Shown: in pieces, positions 40,658 through 48,855 of the stretch | Layout of the letters: each line of letters starts with the position of its first letter | Position numbering within the stretch: position 1 is the first letter of the stretch | DNA from: Planctomycetota bacterium | GTDB taxonomy: Bacteria > Planctomycetota > Brocadiia > JAADGH01 | Length of the DNA: 53,839 nt | Reading direction: 5' to 3' | NCBI GenBank assembly: GCA_013152475.1 | Contig: JAADGH010000149.1 | Location: forward strand, 1 to 53,839 | Position numbers and translations under genes: made by a program | Notes under the pieces: generated by a model | Seen by the model: the letters and a program-made list of their open reading frames with translations, nothing else | Told to the model about the DNA's origin: nothing | Database searches by the model: none

Positions 40658-41560
40658 ATGAAGACTTGTCCCGGCTGTCAGCGGGAACTCGCAGACGATG
40701 CAACGTCATGCGAATGTGGGATGCGTTTCACAGGAAATGCCGTAGTGGCCACCTCGGGTGGTGATGCACAATTAAACAACCCCTCCGAGCCGCAACCCAA
40801 CAGCACCGCAGGAAACCACCACGGCGAGGCCGACCTCGCCGAGGCCGACCTGGACGAAGTCGACCTGGATGCGGTAGACCTCGACGAAGTAGACCTCGAC
40901 ACGGAAGAAATCGATCTCGCCGAGGCCGACCTGGACATGGACTCGACGGAGGAGTTTGCCGTCGCCGACTCTCTCCAGCCGGAGTTTCCCTCCTATTCGC
41001 GCAGGGAAACCCCCGCCCCCAGGAAGACGGGGCCCATGATCGTCATCATCGCCGCCCATGCCGTCGTCATCCTCGCCGCCCTCTGCATCTTCTACCAGAA
41101 AAGCAAACAGCACGCCGGCGCAAGCTATGACCCGGACTACGACGTAGCCGCGTCCCAGGACTATGTCACCCCGCCGAATACCTGCTCCCGATATATCGAA
41201 AACGCCGTCCGAAGCCTGGGCCTGCCCTGTCGCATTATCGAGGCGGAGAAGGAAAGCCCCGCAGCGCCCGAGGCGCGCGTCGTCCTCCAGAAGACAACCT
41301 ACAAATCCAAGCAGGAACTCCGGCAGGTGATCAATGCGGCCGCCGTCCGTGTGGCCAACGAGATCTTCCGCCGCGATGACCGCGTGCGGTCCGTTTATGT
41401 GGAGATTCGAGCCCCCCTGTCAAGCCGGAAAAAGACCGATCCAGCCATCACGGTCACCTTCGACCGGTCGAAGATCAATGGGACCATGCGGGACATGTCG
41501 CCCAAAGAGATCCTCCACTTCTTCGGCGCCAGGTACGCCCCCGGCTTGTTGCAGAACTGA
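40658..41560 (+). CDS. Zinc-ribbon, acidic-repeat, single-pass membrane protein sharing its C-domain with the DUF4388 gene
   Basis: 300 aa from ATG 40658 (GGAG 3 nt before it is close). The N-terminal zinc ribbon is C4-PG-C7 ... C18-E-C20, with CxC instead of CxxC in the second knuckle. Residues ~56-94 are a highly acidic repeat (ADLDEVDLDAVDLDEVDLD) with xDLxx periodicity like pentapeptide repeats, but too short for a full helix. A transmembrane segment at ~126-145 (MIVIIAAHAVVILAALCIF) follows. The extracytoplasmic C-terminus (ARVVLQKTTYKSKQELRQVINAAAVRVANEIF) aligns with the C-terminus of the preceding gene. I cannot name a function. The pair probably acts together. Confidence 0.78.
   Translation: MKTCPGCQRELADDATSCECGMRFTGNAVVATSGGDAQLNNPSEPQPNSTAGNHHGEADLAEADLDEVDLDAVDLDEVDLDTEEIDLAEADLDMDSTEEFAVADSLQPEFPSYSRRETPAPRKTGPMIVIIAAHAVVILAALCIFYQKSKQHAGASYDPDYDVAASQDYVTPPNTCSRYIENAVRSLGLPCRIIEAEKESPAAPEARVVLQKTTYKSKQELRQVINAAAVRVANEIFRRDDRVRSVYVEIRAPLSSRKKTDPAITVTFDRSKINGTMRDMSPKEILHFFGARYAPGLLQN
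40825..40936 (+). repeat. Degenerate in-gene repeat encoding Asp-Leu pentads
   Basis: Successive 15-bp units based on GCCGACCTGGAC / GTAGACCTCGAC encode eight x-D-L-[DA]-E-type pentads. The units have diverged at third positions. Confidence 0.65.
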
Positions 41561-41591
41561 CCGCGCTCCTCTTGGGGCCTATCCGAAAACC

Positions 41592-41647
41592 TGTGGCCGC
41601 AGGCTTTTGCCTGCGGGAAAAGCGCACCCGTAACGGGCGCGGCTACA
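41592..41647. repeat. Cruciform (three-way-junction) repeat between convergent genes, possible bidirectional terminator
   Basis: Two adjacent hairpins are enclosed by a short outer stem. Hairpin A: CCGCAGGC-TTTT-GCCTGCGG (41597-41616, perfect 8 bp). Hairpin B: CCCG-TAA-CGGG (41627-41637) extended by GCG/CGC. Outer stem: TGTGG (41592-41596) with CTACA (41643-41647). It sits between the stops of two convergent genes. GGCCGCAGGC...GCCTGCGG units followed by a second palindrome and GGCTAC are a familiar REP-like layout in planctomycete-type genomes. Confidence 0.6.
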
Positions 41648-41671
41648 CATGCCGAAGGTTTGGATCGCCTC

Positions 41672-43018
41672 TCAGTGCTCGATCTTCCGCCAGTAGGCAT
41701 CGTACGCAAAGTTCGGGCTGCGCTCCTTCTCGTGGCATCGAAAGCATCGCGCCCGTGTGGGCGCTCGCAGCGCGGCCCCTTCCGCCTCCTTCTTCTTCGT
41801 GCGGCGATAGTGCTCCCCGTGCTTCTTCCCCCGGCCGTGGCAGTTCTCGCATTGCACGTTGGCCAGGTGCGGGGTCAGCTTCTTGGACCGATACCCGTCC
41901 GGCGCTCCAAGACCCACCACGTGGCACACCAGGCAGTCCCGGTCGAACTCGTACTTCTTCGCGGTCAGCGTGGCGAAGGCATGGGCGTGGGCGGACCCCT
42001 CCCACACCTGATACGCCTTCATGTGGCACTCCCGGCAGTCCTCAGCGCTCACGTATCGGTCCGCGCCCGGCGCCTGCTTCCCCGCCACAATGAGCTCCAG
42101 CGCCTCATGCGTCGTGGCATCGCCCAGCTCCTTCGCCTTCTGCTCCTCCTTCATCCGCGCGATGACCGACTCCATCTGCGGGTCGTCGGCGTACTCCTCT
42201 CCCAGCTCGATGATCTCCCCCGAGCGTCCCGCCACCCCGCCCTTTTCGTCAAAGTGAATCTCCAGCCGCCCCAGCATCTTCCCCTTGTCCGCCACGGCGG
42301 CCAGGATCGATTGGTTCACCACCACCGGCTGCCGCGTCGGCTCGCGCACCCTCCCACCCAGGATCACATCCACCTCGTATAGCTTTGCCGCCAGGCGGCC
42401 CATCCCCTCGAGGTCCGTACACGCCGCGAGGATGAGAAAATCGCACCTTTCCTTCAACTCGGGGAGAAGACGAAGAAGGGCCATCTCCGGGTCCAGCACC
42501 GCCAGCCCCGGACCGGGCCTCTCCGCATCCTTCGACAGGATGCCCGTGATGCCCACCCGGAAGCCGCCGACGGCCCGGACGACATATGGCCGGACCACCG
42601 GCCGCCGCGTCTCCGCATCAACCACATTCGCAGAAACAAAAGGGACCTTTGTCTCCGCCGCCATGCGGACCAGATCGTCCCGGCCGAGCTCCGCCTCGCG
42701 CCCACCCACGTTCAGGGCGGCATAGCCCATCTTCTCCAGCCCCATCAGGATGTATCTGAACTTGAGCTTGTCCCACTCCCGCGCCCCGCGCGTGGCGTTG
42801 CCCACCTCGATGAGCAGCCGCGCGGACGAACCCCGGCGCCGGATCGCCGTCGCCCGCCGGGGCAGTCCGCCGTACTGCCGCTCGGTGCACCCGCAGGGCT
42901 CGATATTCCCCCGCATGTCGCTGGAAAAATAGATCACCAGCGCCTCCGGCGGCCTGGCTTTCCGTGAGCAGCCGACGACGGCCATCGCAACGAACAGAGC
43001 TATGAATCTCCGAATCAT
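41672..43018 (-). CDS. Tetrahaem cytochrome c554-like lipoprotein with a degenerate 5'-nucleotidase-like domain
   Basis: 448 aa, ATG 43018. Lipobox AVVG-C17 marks a lipoprotein. Residues ~25-275 resemble the UshA-type metallophosphatase fold (VIYFSSDMRGNIEPCGCTERQYGGLPRRATAI, VGITGILSKDA). The metal motifs are eroded: DxH reads SDMRG, and the GNHE motif reads NVGGRE. Residues ~318-448 are a cytochrome c554 domain with four CxxCH sites (328, 362, 390, 425). The pseudo-phosphatase part may only position the haems. The gene lies 55 bp downstream of the DUF4159 gene and may end that operon. Haem attachment would need the ResB/CcsA system. Confidence 0.87.
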   Translation of the reverse strand: MIRRFIALFVAMAVVGCSRKARPPEALVIYFSSDMRGNIEPCGCTERQYGGLPRRATAIRRRGSSARLLIEVGNATRGAREWDKLKFRYILMGLEKMGYAALNVGGREAELGRDDLVRMAAETKVPFVSANVVDAETRRPVVRPYVVRAVGGFRVGITGILSKDAERPGPGLAVLDPEMALLRLLPELKERCDFLILAACTDLEGMGRLAAKLYEVDVILGGRVREPTRQPVVVNQSILAAVADKGKMLGRLEIHFDEKGGVAGRSGEIIELGEEYADDPQMESVIARMKEEQKAKELGDATTHEALELIVAGKQAPGADRYVSAEDCRECHMKAYQVWEGSAHAHAFATLTAKKYEFDRDCLVCHVVGLGAPDGYRSKKLTPHLANVQCENCHGRGKKHGEHYRRTKKKEAEGAALRAPTRARCFRCHEKERSPNFAYDAYWRKIEH

Positions 43019-43073
43019 CTCGTCCGTCTTCTCTTTCTTCCGACTCCTGTCTCCTGCATTCTATATTCTGCCT

Positions 43074-43730
43074 TCAGTGCAACAGCGCATACGCCATCAC
43101 ATTCACATTGATCTCGTCCGCGTTGCGAATCTCGCTGCCCCCGCAGCAGCAACAGCCGCGAACGTGCCGCGTGGAGTTCAGCCCCAGCGCGGCGTAGATC
43201 ATTACCAGCCGCCCGTTGATGAACATGCCCTCGAGGTACCCCCGGCGCCTCCCGTGGCGGGTGATGATGCGGTTGATATGATACACCGTCCGAAACACGG
43301 GGTGGTCCATGGGGAGCTTCACCAGCTCGAAGTCGGGAAACACCTTCCGCATCTCGTTGCGGAACGACCGGTCCCAGTGTTTGTTCGAGCACCCTGCTGA
43401 TGCCAACAGGAACCCGCCGCGCGTCAGATAGGCCCGCAGGTTGTGCCGCTCCATGTCCGTCAACCGGAAGCTCCCCTCGCCGCTCATAATAGCGAAGGGA
43501 TACGTGTAGATCTCCTCCGTATTCAACTTGACCGTCCGGAAGTGCGGATCCACCCGGATGCTCGTGTCCTGCCGCAGGTGCTTAAGGAACCCGTCGCTGA
43601 AGCACACCGCGCTCTTCGTCCGGGCATACACCAGATTGGCGCACTCCACCTCCGGCGGTCCCAGCGCCTTGGTCTCGCAGCAGAACAACCCAAGAAAAAG
43701 GGCCAGCGCCGCAGCGCTTCGGCTGTTCAT
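43074..43730 (-). CDS. DUF4159-type exported protein
   Basis: 218 aa. ATG 43730 overlaps the previous stop (ATGA). An N-terminal signal-like segment (AALALFLGLFCC) is present. The core matches DUF4159 (YPFAIMSGEGSFRLTDMERHNLRAYLTRGGFLLASAGC, FRNEMRKVFPDFELVKLPMDHPVF, GMFINGRLVMIYA), a fold related to GATase-like and BatA C-terminal domains. Four consecutive cysteines occur near the C-terminus (RGCCCCGGSEIRNA), a possible metal or haem-adjacent site. DUF4159 genes often follow the MoxR/DUF58/BatA cluster, as here. Biochemical role unknown. Confidence 0.83.
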   Translation of the reverse strand: MNSRSAAALALFLGLFCCETKALGPPEVECANLVYARTKSAVCFSDGFLKHLRQDTSIRVDPHFRTVKLNTEEIYTYPFAIMSGEGSFRLTDMERHNLRAYLTRGGFLLASAGCSNKHWDRSFRNEMRKVFPDFELVKLPMDHPVFRTVYHINRIITRHGRRRGYLEGMFINGRLVMIYAALGLNSTRHVRGCCCCGGSEIRNADEINVNVMAYALLH

Positions 43731-46621
43731 TCGTCTTCTTCCTCCGCGACCACCTGGAAGTACTCCTCAACCAAACGCTTGTATTCGTCGGCGGTGCTCT
43801 CCGCCCCCTTCGACGTAAACTCGATGGACCGGTCCTCCACCCGCATCCGCTCCGTCGCGTCCCTCCCGGGCCGGCCCGCCCCCTCCGGCGGCTCCGGCCG
43901 ATTCGGCTCTCTCCCTCGCCCCGACACCGACTCGCCCCCCGCCCCGGAGTTCGGACCGTACAGGGGGACCGAGCTCGCCTCCCCGTATAGGCCCCCCTCG
44001 CCTTCGCCACCCCCCGCGCCACTGCCGCGGCCGGACCCTCCCAGCCGTTCCCGAAGTGCGACAAGGAACTGCTCCAGTGTCGAGCCCATCTCCCCCTCTT
44101 TCATACCCATCTGTTGTTCCAGGCTCCGGTCGCGAGCGGGGCGCTTCCCGTTGCCCGCACTGCACGGCTTGCCGTCCCGCCCCGCACCCACCATCCCCTC
44201 CAACGCCTTCTTCGCGCTCGCATGGCCGTTCACCCCCGCCCCCAGGCGCAGCAGTCCGGCGGCGGCGGACATATTCCGCTGAATTTCCTTCTTGTCCATA
44301 TCGTCGGCAAGCTGCCCCGCCGCTTTCGACAGGTCCGGGAACCCCTTCTCCAGCGCGCGGCCGTGCGTCCGGAGGTCCTTCTGCAACTTGTCCAATTCCC
44401 CCTCGATGCCCTGCTGCTCCTCAGCCAGCTCCTGCATCTTTCGCAGGTCCCCCTCCGTCGAGTTGTCGGGGTCCTTGCCGCTGAACCGCCCCATCCGCTT
44501 CACCAGATCCCGCTGCCGCTCGGTCAGTCCCCTGAGCCGTTCCGCATCCTCGTACAGCCGCAGCACGTCGGCCATCCGGTCCAATGGCTCATTTACCTCA
44601 CGGCTCATGCGCCCCGCCACCTGCCCCAGGCGGTCGGCCGCCTTGCGCTGCGCGTCCCGCGACTGTGCCAGGCTGTTCCCCCGCAGGTCCCCCTTCTGTT
44701 TCTGTGCATCCTGCATCTGCTGTGACGCCTGCTGCATCTCCTGCCGGGCGACCTGCCCGAGCCGACCGGCCATCTGCTCCAGTTTCTGCTGGAACGCCCT
44801 CTCCACGTCATACAGCGGCGGCTCCTTCGACATCTGCTCCAGCCGCCGGGCCAGCGATTCCGCCTGCTCCTTCAGACGCTGCTGCTTGTGGGCCAGGTCC
44901 TTCAGATGCTCCTCATCCGCCTTGCTCGGCTCCTTGCCCTCCTTCGTTTCCTTCGCGGTCTTCTCCTGCAGCTCGGCGTCCTGCTGCTCCAGCTTCTCCT
45001 GCGCCTCGGCCATCTCGCGGAGCGGGTCCCGGATTTCCTCGTACTTCCGCAGGAGGTCCTCGATGGTCTTCTGCCGCCGGACCAGCTTCTGGTACTCCTC
45101 CAGCGAGAAGACCTCGATCTTGTGGACCTTCGTGTGCGCCGAGTGCGGCCCGCCGGGGAACGTGTCGTACGCCGTGGCGTAATACTCGATCACATCCCCC
45201 GGCTTCGCGCCGAGTTTCTTCAAGTCAAAGGACTCCGTGTGCGTCATCGCCCGACAGGACCGCTCCTTGATCGCGACGGACTCGCTCTGCCAGTCCCCCT
45301 GGTTGATCTTGCGATGCACCTCAACCCGACTCAGCCCGTAGTCGTCCTCTGCCCGCGCCTCGACGGCGATGGTACCGTCCGGCGCAGCCATGGCGTCACC
45401 CGCCGGCTCGACGAAGGCAATCGTCGGCGCCCGGTCGGCCAGCAGGCGCACCGGCCGCTTGAACTCCTCCCGGTTCTTGATCCCCTCGACGTCCGTCAGG
45501 CTCAGAGAAAACGTCCCCGTCTTCGCGATGGCAAATCCGCCGCGGACCTTTCTGTCCTCCTGGGGGTCCGCCTTCATGGGCCGCGGCTCCGTCCCGTATG
45601 CGTCCGCCGGGCCGAGCGCAATCGCCCCGCTCGCGAGAGGCCGGTTCGAGATCACCTCCAGCGTCACCTTCGTGCCCCGCACCCCCTCGACGCCGGTCTT
45701 CCCGACCGTCTCGGTCCGCCGCTCCAGGTGGGTATAGGGCGGGTACTCGTACGTCGCCAGCACCCGCTCGAACCGGGGATGCAGCACCACTTGCACCCGA
45801 TACCACTTGCTCCGGCACCGGTATCCCCGGATGCAGTAGTCCAGGTCCGCCCGCAGGCTTTCGATCTTCTGGACATACTCCCGCTCGCCGGACCGGAGCA
45901 GCGCCGTGCGGGTCTCCACACCGTCCGGGCCCCGGGTGCACAGGCCCAGCTCCTGCGGGACCGGCCCCTTGATCGTGGCGCGGATCGTCACGCCCTCGCC
46001 GTAGAAGACGCGCGCCCCCTTCGGGTTCACGTCGAATTCTGTGAACGAGAATGGGGGGTGGTCGCCGAAGGGATCGACGTACCGCGGAACGATGGCCCGG
46101 TAGACCGACGGCGCGCAAATCAGCGCGATCAGCGCAACGAGCACGACCCCGCACATGAGCCGTCGCTCCCGCACCAGCTTCTTCCGCGGGACGCACTCGA
46201 CCGGCTGCACCGCTGCCACGCGCTCCTCCGCGCGCGCCACTTCGTGCTTCATGAGGGGGACCGACATTCCCGCGCCGCCGGCCGCCAGCGCATCGGCGAA
46301 TTCGACGGCGTTGATGAGGACGCTGTCCAGGTCGGCGTGCCTCTGCTCGATCATCATGGCCAGGCCGCGACGGTCCCGCGCCTCACGCCGGGCGCGTTTC
46401 GCAAGTGCGAAGGCAAAGGCGGCGATGCCAAGCACGGCGGCCGCATCGAGGGCCACGCGCGCCCATAACCCGCACTGGAACACCAAGTCAACGGCAACAA
46501 GCACAAACACGGCCAGGACGCACACCCGGACGAACGCAAACACCCTCGCCCACATGCAGACCCACTCGTAGCGCCCGCGCAGGTCGATGAGTATCTTGTC
46601 CACGTTCTTCGTGCGTTCCAT
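43727..46621 (-). CDS. DUF4175-like large membrane protein with coiled-coil region
   Basis: 964 aa from ATG 46621, 2 nt after the previous stop; the open frame continues upstream only as a shadow. Two transmembrane helices lie near the N-terminus (residues ~28-48 and ~55-72) and another at ~150-170. Residues ~175-540 form repeated beta domains (FSFTEFDVNPKGARVFYGEGVTI, ATYEYPPYTHLERRTETVG, VEARAEDDYGLSRVEVH). About 560-840 is a long Gln/Glu-rich coiled coil (LREMAEAQEKLEQQ, MQQASQQMQDAQKQKGD). A Gly/Arg-rich linker and a short acidic tail follow. The layout fits DUF4175 proteins of Bat-type operons. An envelope-stress or surface-assembly role is inferred, not shown. Confidence 0.83.
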   Translation of the reverse strand: MERTKNVDKILIDLRGRYEWVCMWARVFAFVRVCVLAVFVLVAVDLVFQCGLWARVALDAAAVLGIAAFAFALAKRARREARDRRGLAMMIEQRHADLDSVLINAVEFADALAAGGAGMSVPLMKHEVARAEERVAAVQPVECVPRKKLVRERRLMCGVVLVALIALICAPSVYRAIVPRYVDPFGDHPPFSFTEFDVNPKGARVFYGEGVTIRATIKGPVPQELGLCTRGPDGVETRTALLRSGEREYVQKIESLRADLDYCIRGYRCRSKWYRVQVVLHPRFERVLATYEYPPYTHLERRTETVGKTGVEGVRGTKVTLEVISNRPLASGAIALGPADAYGTEPRPMKADPQEDRKVRGGFAIAKTGTFSLSLTDVEGIKNREEFKRPVRLLADRAPTIAFVEPAGDAMAAPDGTIAVEARAEDDYGLSRVEVHRKINQGDWQSESVAIKERSCRAMTHTESFDLKKLGAKPGDVIEYYATAYDTFPGGPHSAHTKVHKIEVFSLEEYQKLVRRQKTIEDLLRKYEEIRDPLREMAEAQEKLEQQDAELQEKTAKETKEGKEPSKADEEHLKDLAHKQQRLKEQAESLARRLEQMSKEPPLYDVERAFQQKLEQMAGRLGQVARQEMQQASQQMQDAQKQKGDLRGNSLAQSRDAQRKAADRLGQVAGRMSREVNEPLDRMADVLRLYEDAERLRGLTERQRDLVKRMGRFSGKDPDNSTEGDLRKMQELAEEQQGIEGELDKLQKDLRTHGRALEKGFPDLSKAAGQLADDMDKKEIQRNMSAAAGLLRLGAGVNGHASAKKALEGMVGAGRDGKPCSAGNGKRPARDRSLEQQMGMKEGEMGSTLEQFLVALRERLGGSGRGSGAGGGEGEGGLYGEASSVPLYGPNSGAGGESVSGRGREPNRPEPPEGAGRPGRDATERMRVEDRSIEFTSKGAESTADEYKRLVEEYFQVVAEEEDE

Positions 46622-46623
46622 GG

Positions 46624-48855
46624 TCAGATCAACCCGGACCTCCGTCGAAGGAACCATTCGATTCCGAACAGCGCCGCGATCAGCCAGAAGACAGGGCCTT
46701 GGTCCCAGATATCCGCAAGCCGCACGTCTTTCCGGTTTTTCCCTTCCCGGGCCTGCAACAGACCGCGCAGCGAGTCGAGCCGGTCGGGGGGGATCGTCGC
46801 GCCGCCGGACAGCTCGGCCAGATGTTTCATGACCGCTGGCTTCGCCGCGCAGCGGAGGTCCTCCAGGGAATCGGCATAGACGGCGAAATGGGTCTTCAGG
46901 TCCGCCTTGCGTCCGTTCTGCTTCAAGACGCCGGTATGCTCCCCCTGTTGCCGGGGGAAGTAGCTGGCCGTGTAGGCGCCGGGCAGGTCCGGGTCGGGAT
47001 ACAGGGCGACCTCCTGCGTTTTTCCATTCGGCCCCCGGACCTCGACTGCCCGCGCGGCGGCGCGCCCCGCGGAGCGCGTTCGCACATAGAACGTCACCTC
47101 GTCGCCCATGCTGTAGCTCATGGCGCTGGTCTGGAAGGCCACGTCGCTGCCGGGGGCGAAATCGGCCTCCGCCACCAACCACCGGAGCATCTGCCCCCAG
47201 AAGCGGGCATAGACCGTGTCGTACTGTTTCAGCCGGTCCGGCAGGAACGCCCACCGCCACAGCCCGGCGGCCGACACGGCGAGGGTCTTCCCCTTGCCGT
47301 AACGCTGGAACACAACGAGGGGCACACCGTCCTGCCCGCCGTGGAGTCCACGCGCCTTGGCCAGGGTGACCGCCAGCGACTTCTGCTTGCCCGGCTTCTC
47401 CGCATACAACATGGGCGGCAGCTTGCGCAGGACGACATCGGTCGGCTCGCCGGGGAAGAGGACCAGAGACGGGTTCGACCGGCCCTCAGCCGTGATCTCG
47501 ACGGCGACATCGCGCACCCCCTCGTTCGACCAGGCAAGGGGGGACAGTTTCTCCAGGCCCGGCAGGCCGTCCAGGTTCGGCTTGCCCCGGGCGAAGATCA
47601 GCACGCCGCCCTTTTCCGTGAGGAACGCCTTCAGCAGGTCGACGTAGTCGTCATCCACCATGCTGTCGATCAGCTTGCCAAGGATGACGATGTCGTAAGC
47701 GAAGAGTTCGTCGCGGGAGTAAGGGATCTGGATCCGGTTCGAGGGGCGAGCCGCGCCGCCGCGCTCGTCCTCCGCAATTGCGAATATCTTGCTCCGCCCC
47801 ACGCGGAAGATGCTGGTGAGGGCCACGTTCGGGTCCCGCCGCAGGGCCTGCGCGAGGAACTTGCTGTCCCAGTAGGGCTCGCCCTCGAGGAAGAGCACCT
47901 TGAGCTTCTCGGCCAGGACGCTGAGGAAGATCGTTCGGTGGTTGTTCTCCACCGTCGCCTCGCCATCCAGCGGATCGGTCACGAGGGTGTACTTCACCAC
48001 GCCCGGCTTGCGCTCGATGATCGGGAAGCTGACCGTGTGCTTGGGCCGGCCCTTGAACTCCACCCACTGCTCGCCCGCGATCCCCCCGTTCTCATGAAGA
48101 AGCCGAACCGTTACGCCGGCCCGGTCGTATCCCTGCTGGAGCACGTCGGCGTCGATCACGGCCCTTTGATTCACAAAAACGAAATCATGCCGGCTGCGGC
48201 TGACGATGGAGACATCCTGCGCCTCCTCCTCCGTCCCGATGCAGCAGGTCCAGAGGGGGACGTCCATCGACCGGGCGCGGCGCGCGGCGTAGTCTACATC
48301 CCCCCCGGCGTTGTCGTGGCCGTCGGAGAGAATGAGCGCCCCGGCGGTCTCCGTGCGCGTCTGCTCGGCCTGGTCCACCACGCTCAGTATGCTCCCCGCC
48401 AGGTCGGTGCGCCTGCCGTCGGCCCGCTTGAGGAAATCGAACTCATCGGCCGTGAGGGAGGATACCTTGTCGGAAAACTCGTGCAGCTCGATCTCATAAT
48501 CTCGCGACAGGTCGTCGAAGAGGGGCTTGGCGCAATAGATCAGCTTCTTTTCCACGGCCAGGCGCGACTCGCCGTCCATGTCCTCGACGTTCATGCTCCG
48601 CGACGTGTCGAGCAGGACACTGAGGACCGGTTTCTCCCCTGTCTTTTCCGCCGGCACAGGGCGCATGGGGTTGAGGAGAATCATCGCAATTGCGACAATC
48701 CCCATGCCGCGGAGCAGCGCGAGAAGGACCCGCCGGGCCGGCGCCAACCGGCCCGCGCCGCGAGCGTAGGCGTAGCCGACCAGCGCCAGCGCGGCGCCGG
48801 CCAGCACCACAACGACGGGGAGGGGAACCATGGGCCGGAACACGATGTCGCTCAT
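46624..48855 (-). CDS. VWA-domain membrane protein with GATase-like C-terminal domain
   Basis: 743 aa. ATG 48855 overlaps the batA stop (ATGA). Two N-terminal helices (residues ~9-30 and ~43-62) precede a von Willebrand A domain with MIDAS D83-T-S-R-S87 (LSVLLDTSRSMNVEDMDG). Beta-sandwich domains follow (VTVRLLHENGGIAGEQWVEF). Next comes a GATase1-like region without an obvious catalytic Cys (YDIVILGKLIDSMVDDDYVDLLKAFLTEKGGVLIF). A final membrane helix (VFWLIAALFGIEWFL) is at the C-terminus. The layout is a BatA-like receptor variant common in Planctomycetes. It would interact with MoxR/DUF58 partners at the membrane. Confidence 0.87.
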   Translation of the reverse strand: MSDIVFRPMVPLPVVVVLAGAALALVGYAYARGAGRLAPARRVLLALLRGMGIVAIAMILLNPMRPVPAEKTGEKPVLSVLLDTSRSMNVEDMDGESRLAVEKKLIYCAKPLFDDLSRDYEIELHEFSDKVSSLTADEFDFLKRADGRRTDLAGSILSVVDQAEQTRTETAGALILSDGHDNAGGDVDYAARRARSMDVPLWTCCIGTEEEAQDVSIVSRSRHDFVFVNQRAVIDADVLQQGYDRAGVTVRLLHENGGIAGEQWVEFKGRPKHTVSFPIIERKPGVVKYTLVTDPLDGEATVENNHRTIFLSVLAEKLKVLFLEGEPYWDSKFLAQALRRDPNVALTSIFRVGRSKIFAIAEDERGGAARPSNRIQIPYSRDELFAYDIVILGKLIDSMVDDDYVDLLKAFLTEKGGVLIFARGKPNLDGLPGLEKLSPLAWSNEGVRDVAVEITAEGRSNPSLVLFPGEPTDVVLRKLPPMLYAEKPGKQKSLAVTLAKARGLHGGQDGVPLVVFQRYGKGKTLAVSAAGLWRWAFLPDRLKQYDTVYARFWGQMLRWLVAEADFAPGSDVAFQTSAMSYSMGDEVTFYVRTRSAGRAAARAVEVRGPNGKTQEVALYPDPDLPGAYTASYFPRQQGEHTGVLKQNGRKADLKTHFAVYADSLEDLRCAAKPAVMKHLAELSGGATIPPDRLDSLRGLLQAREGKNRKDVRLADIWDQGPVFWLIAALFGIEWFLRRRSGLI

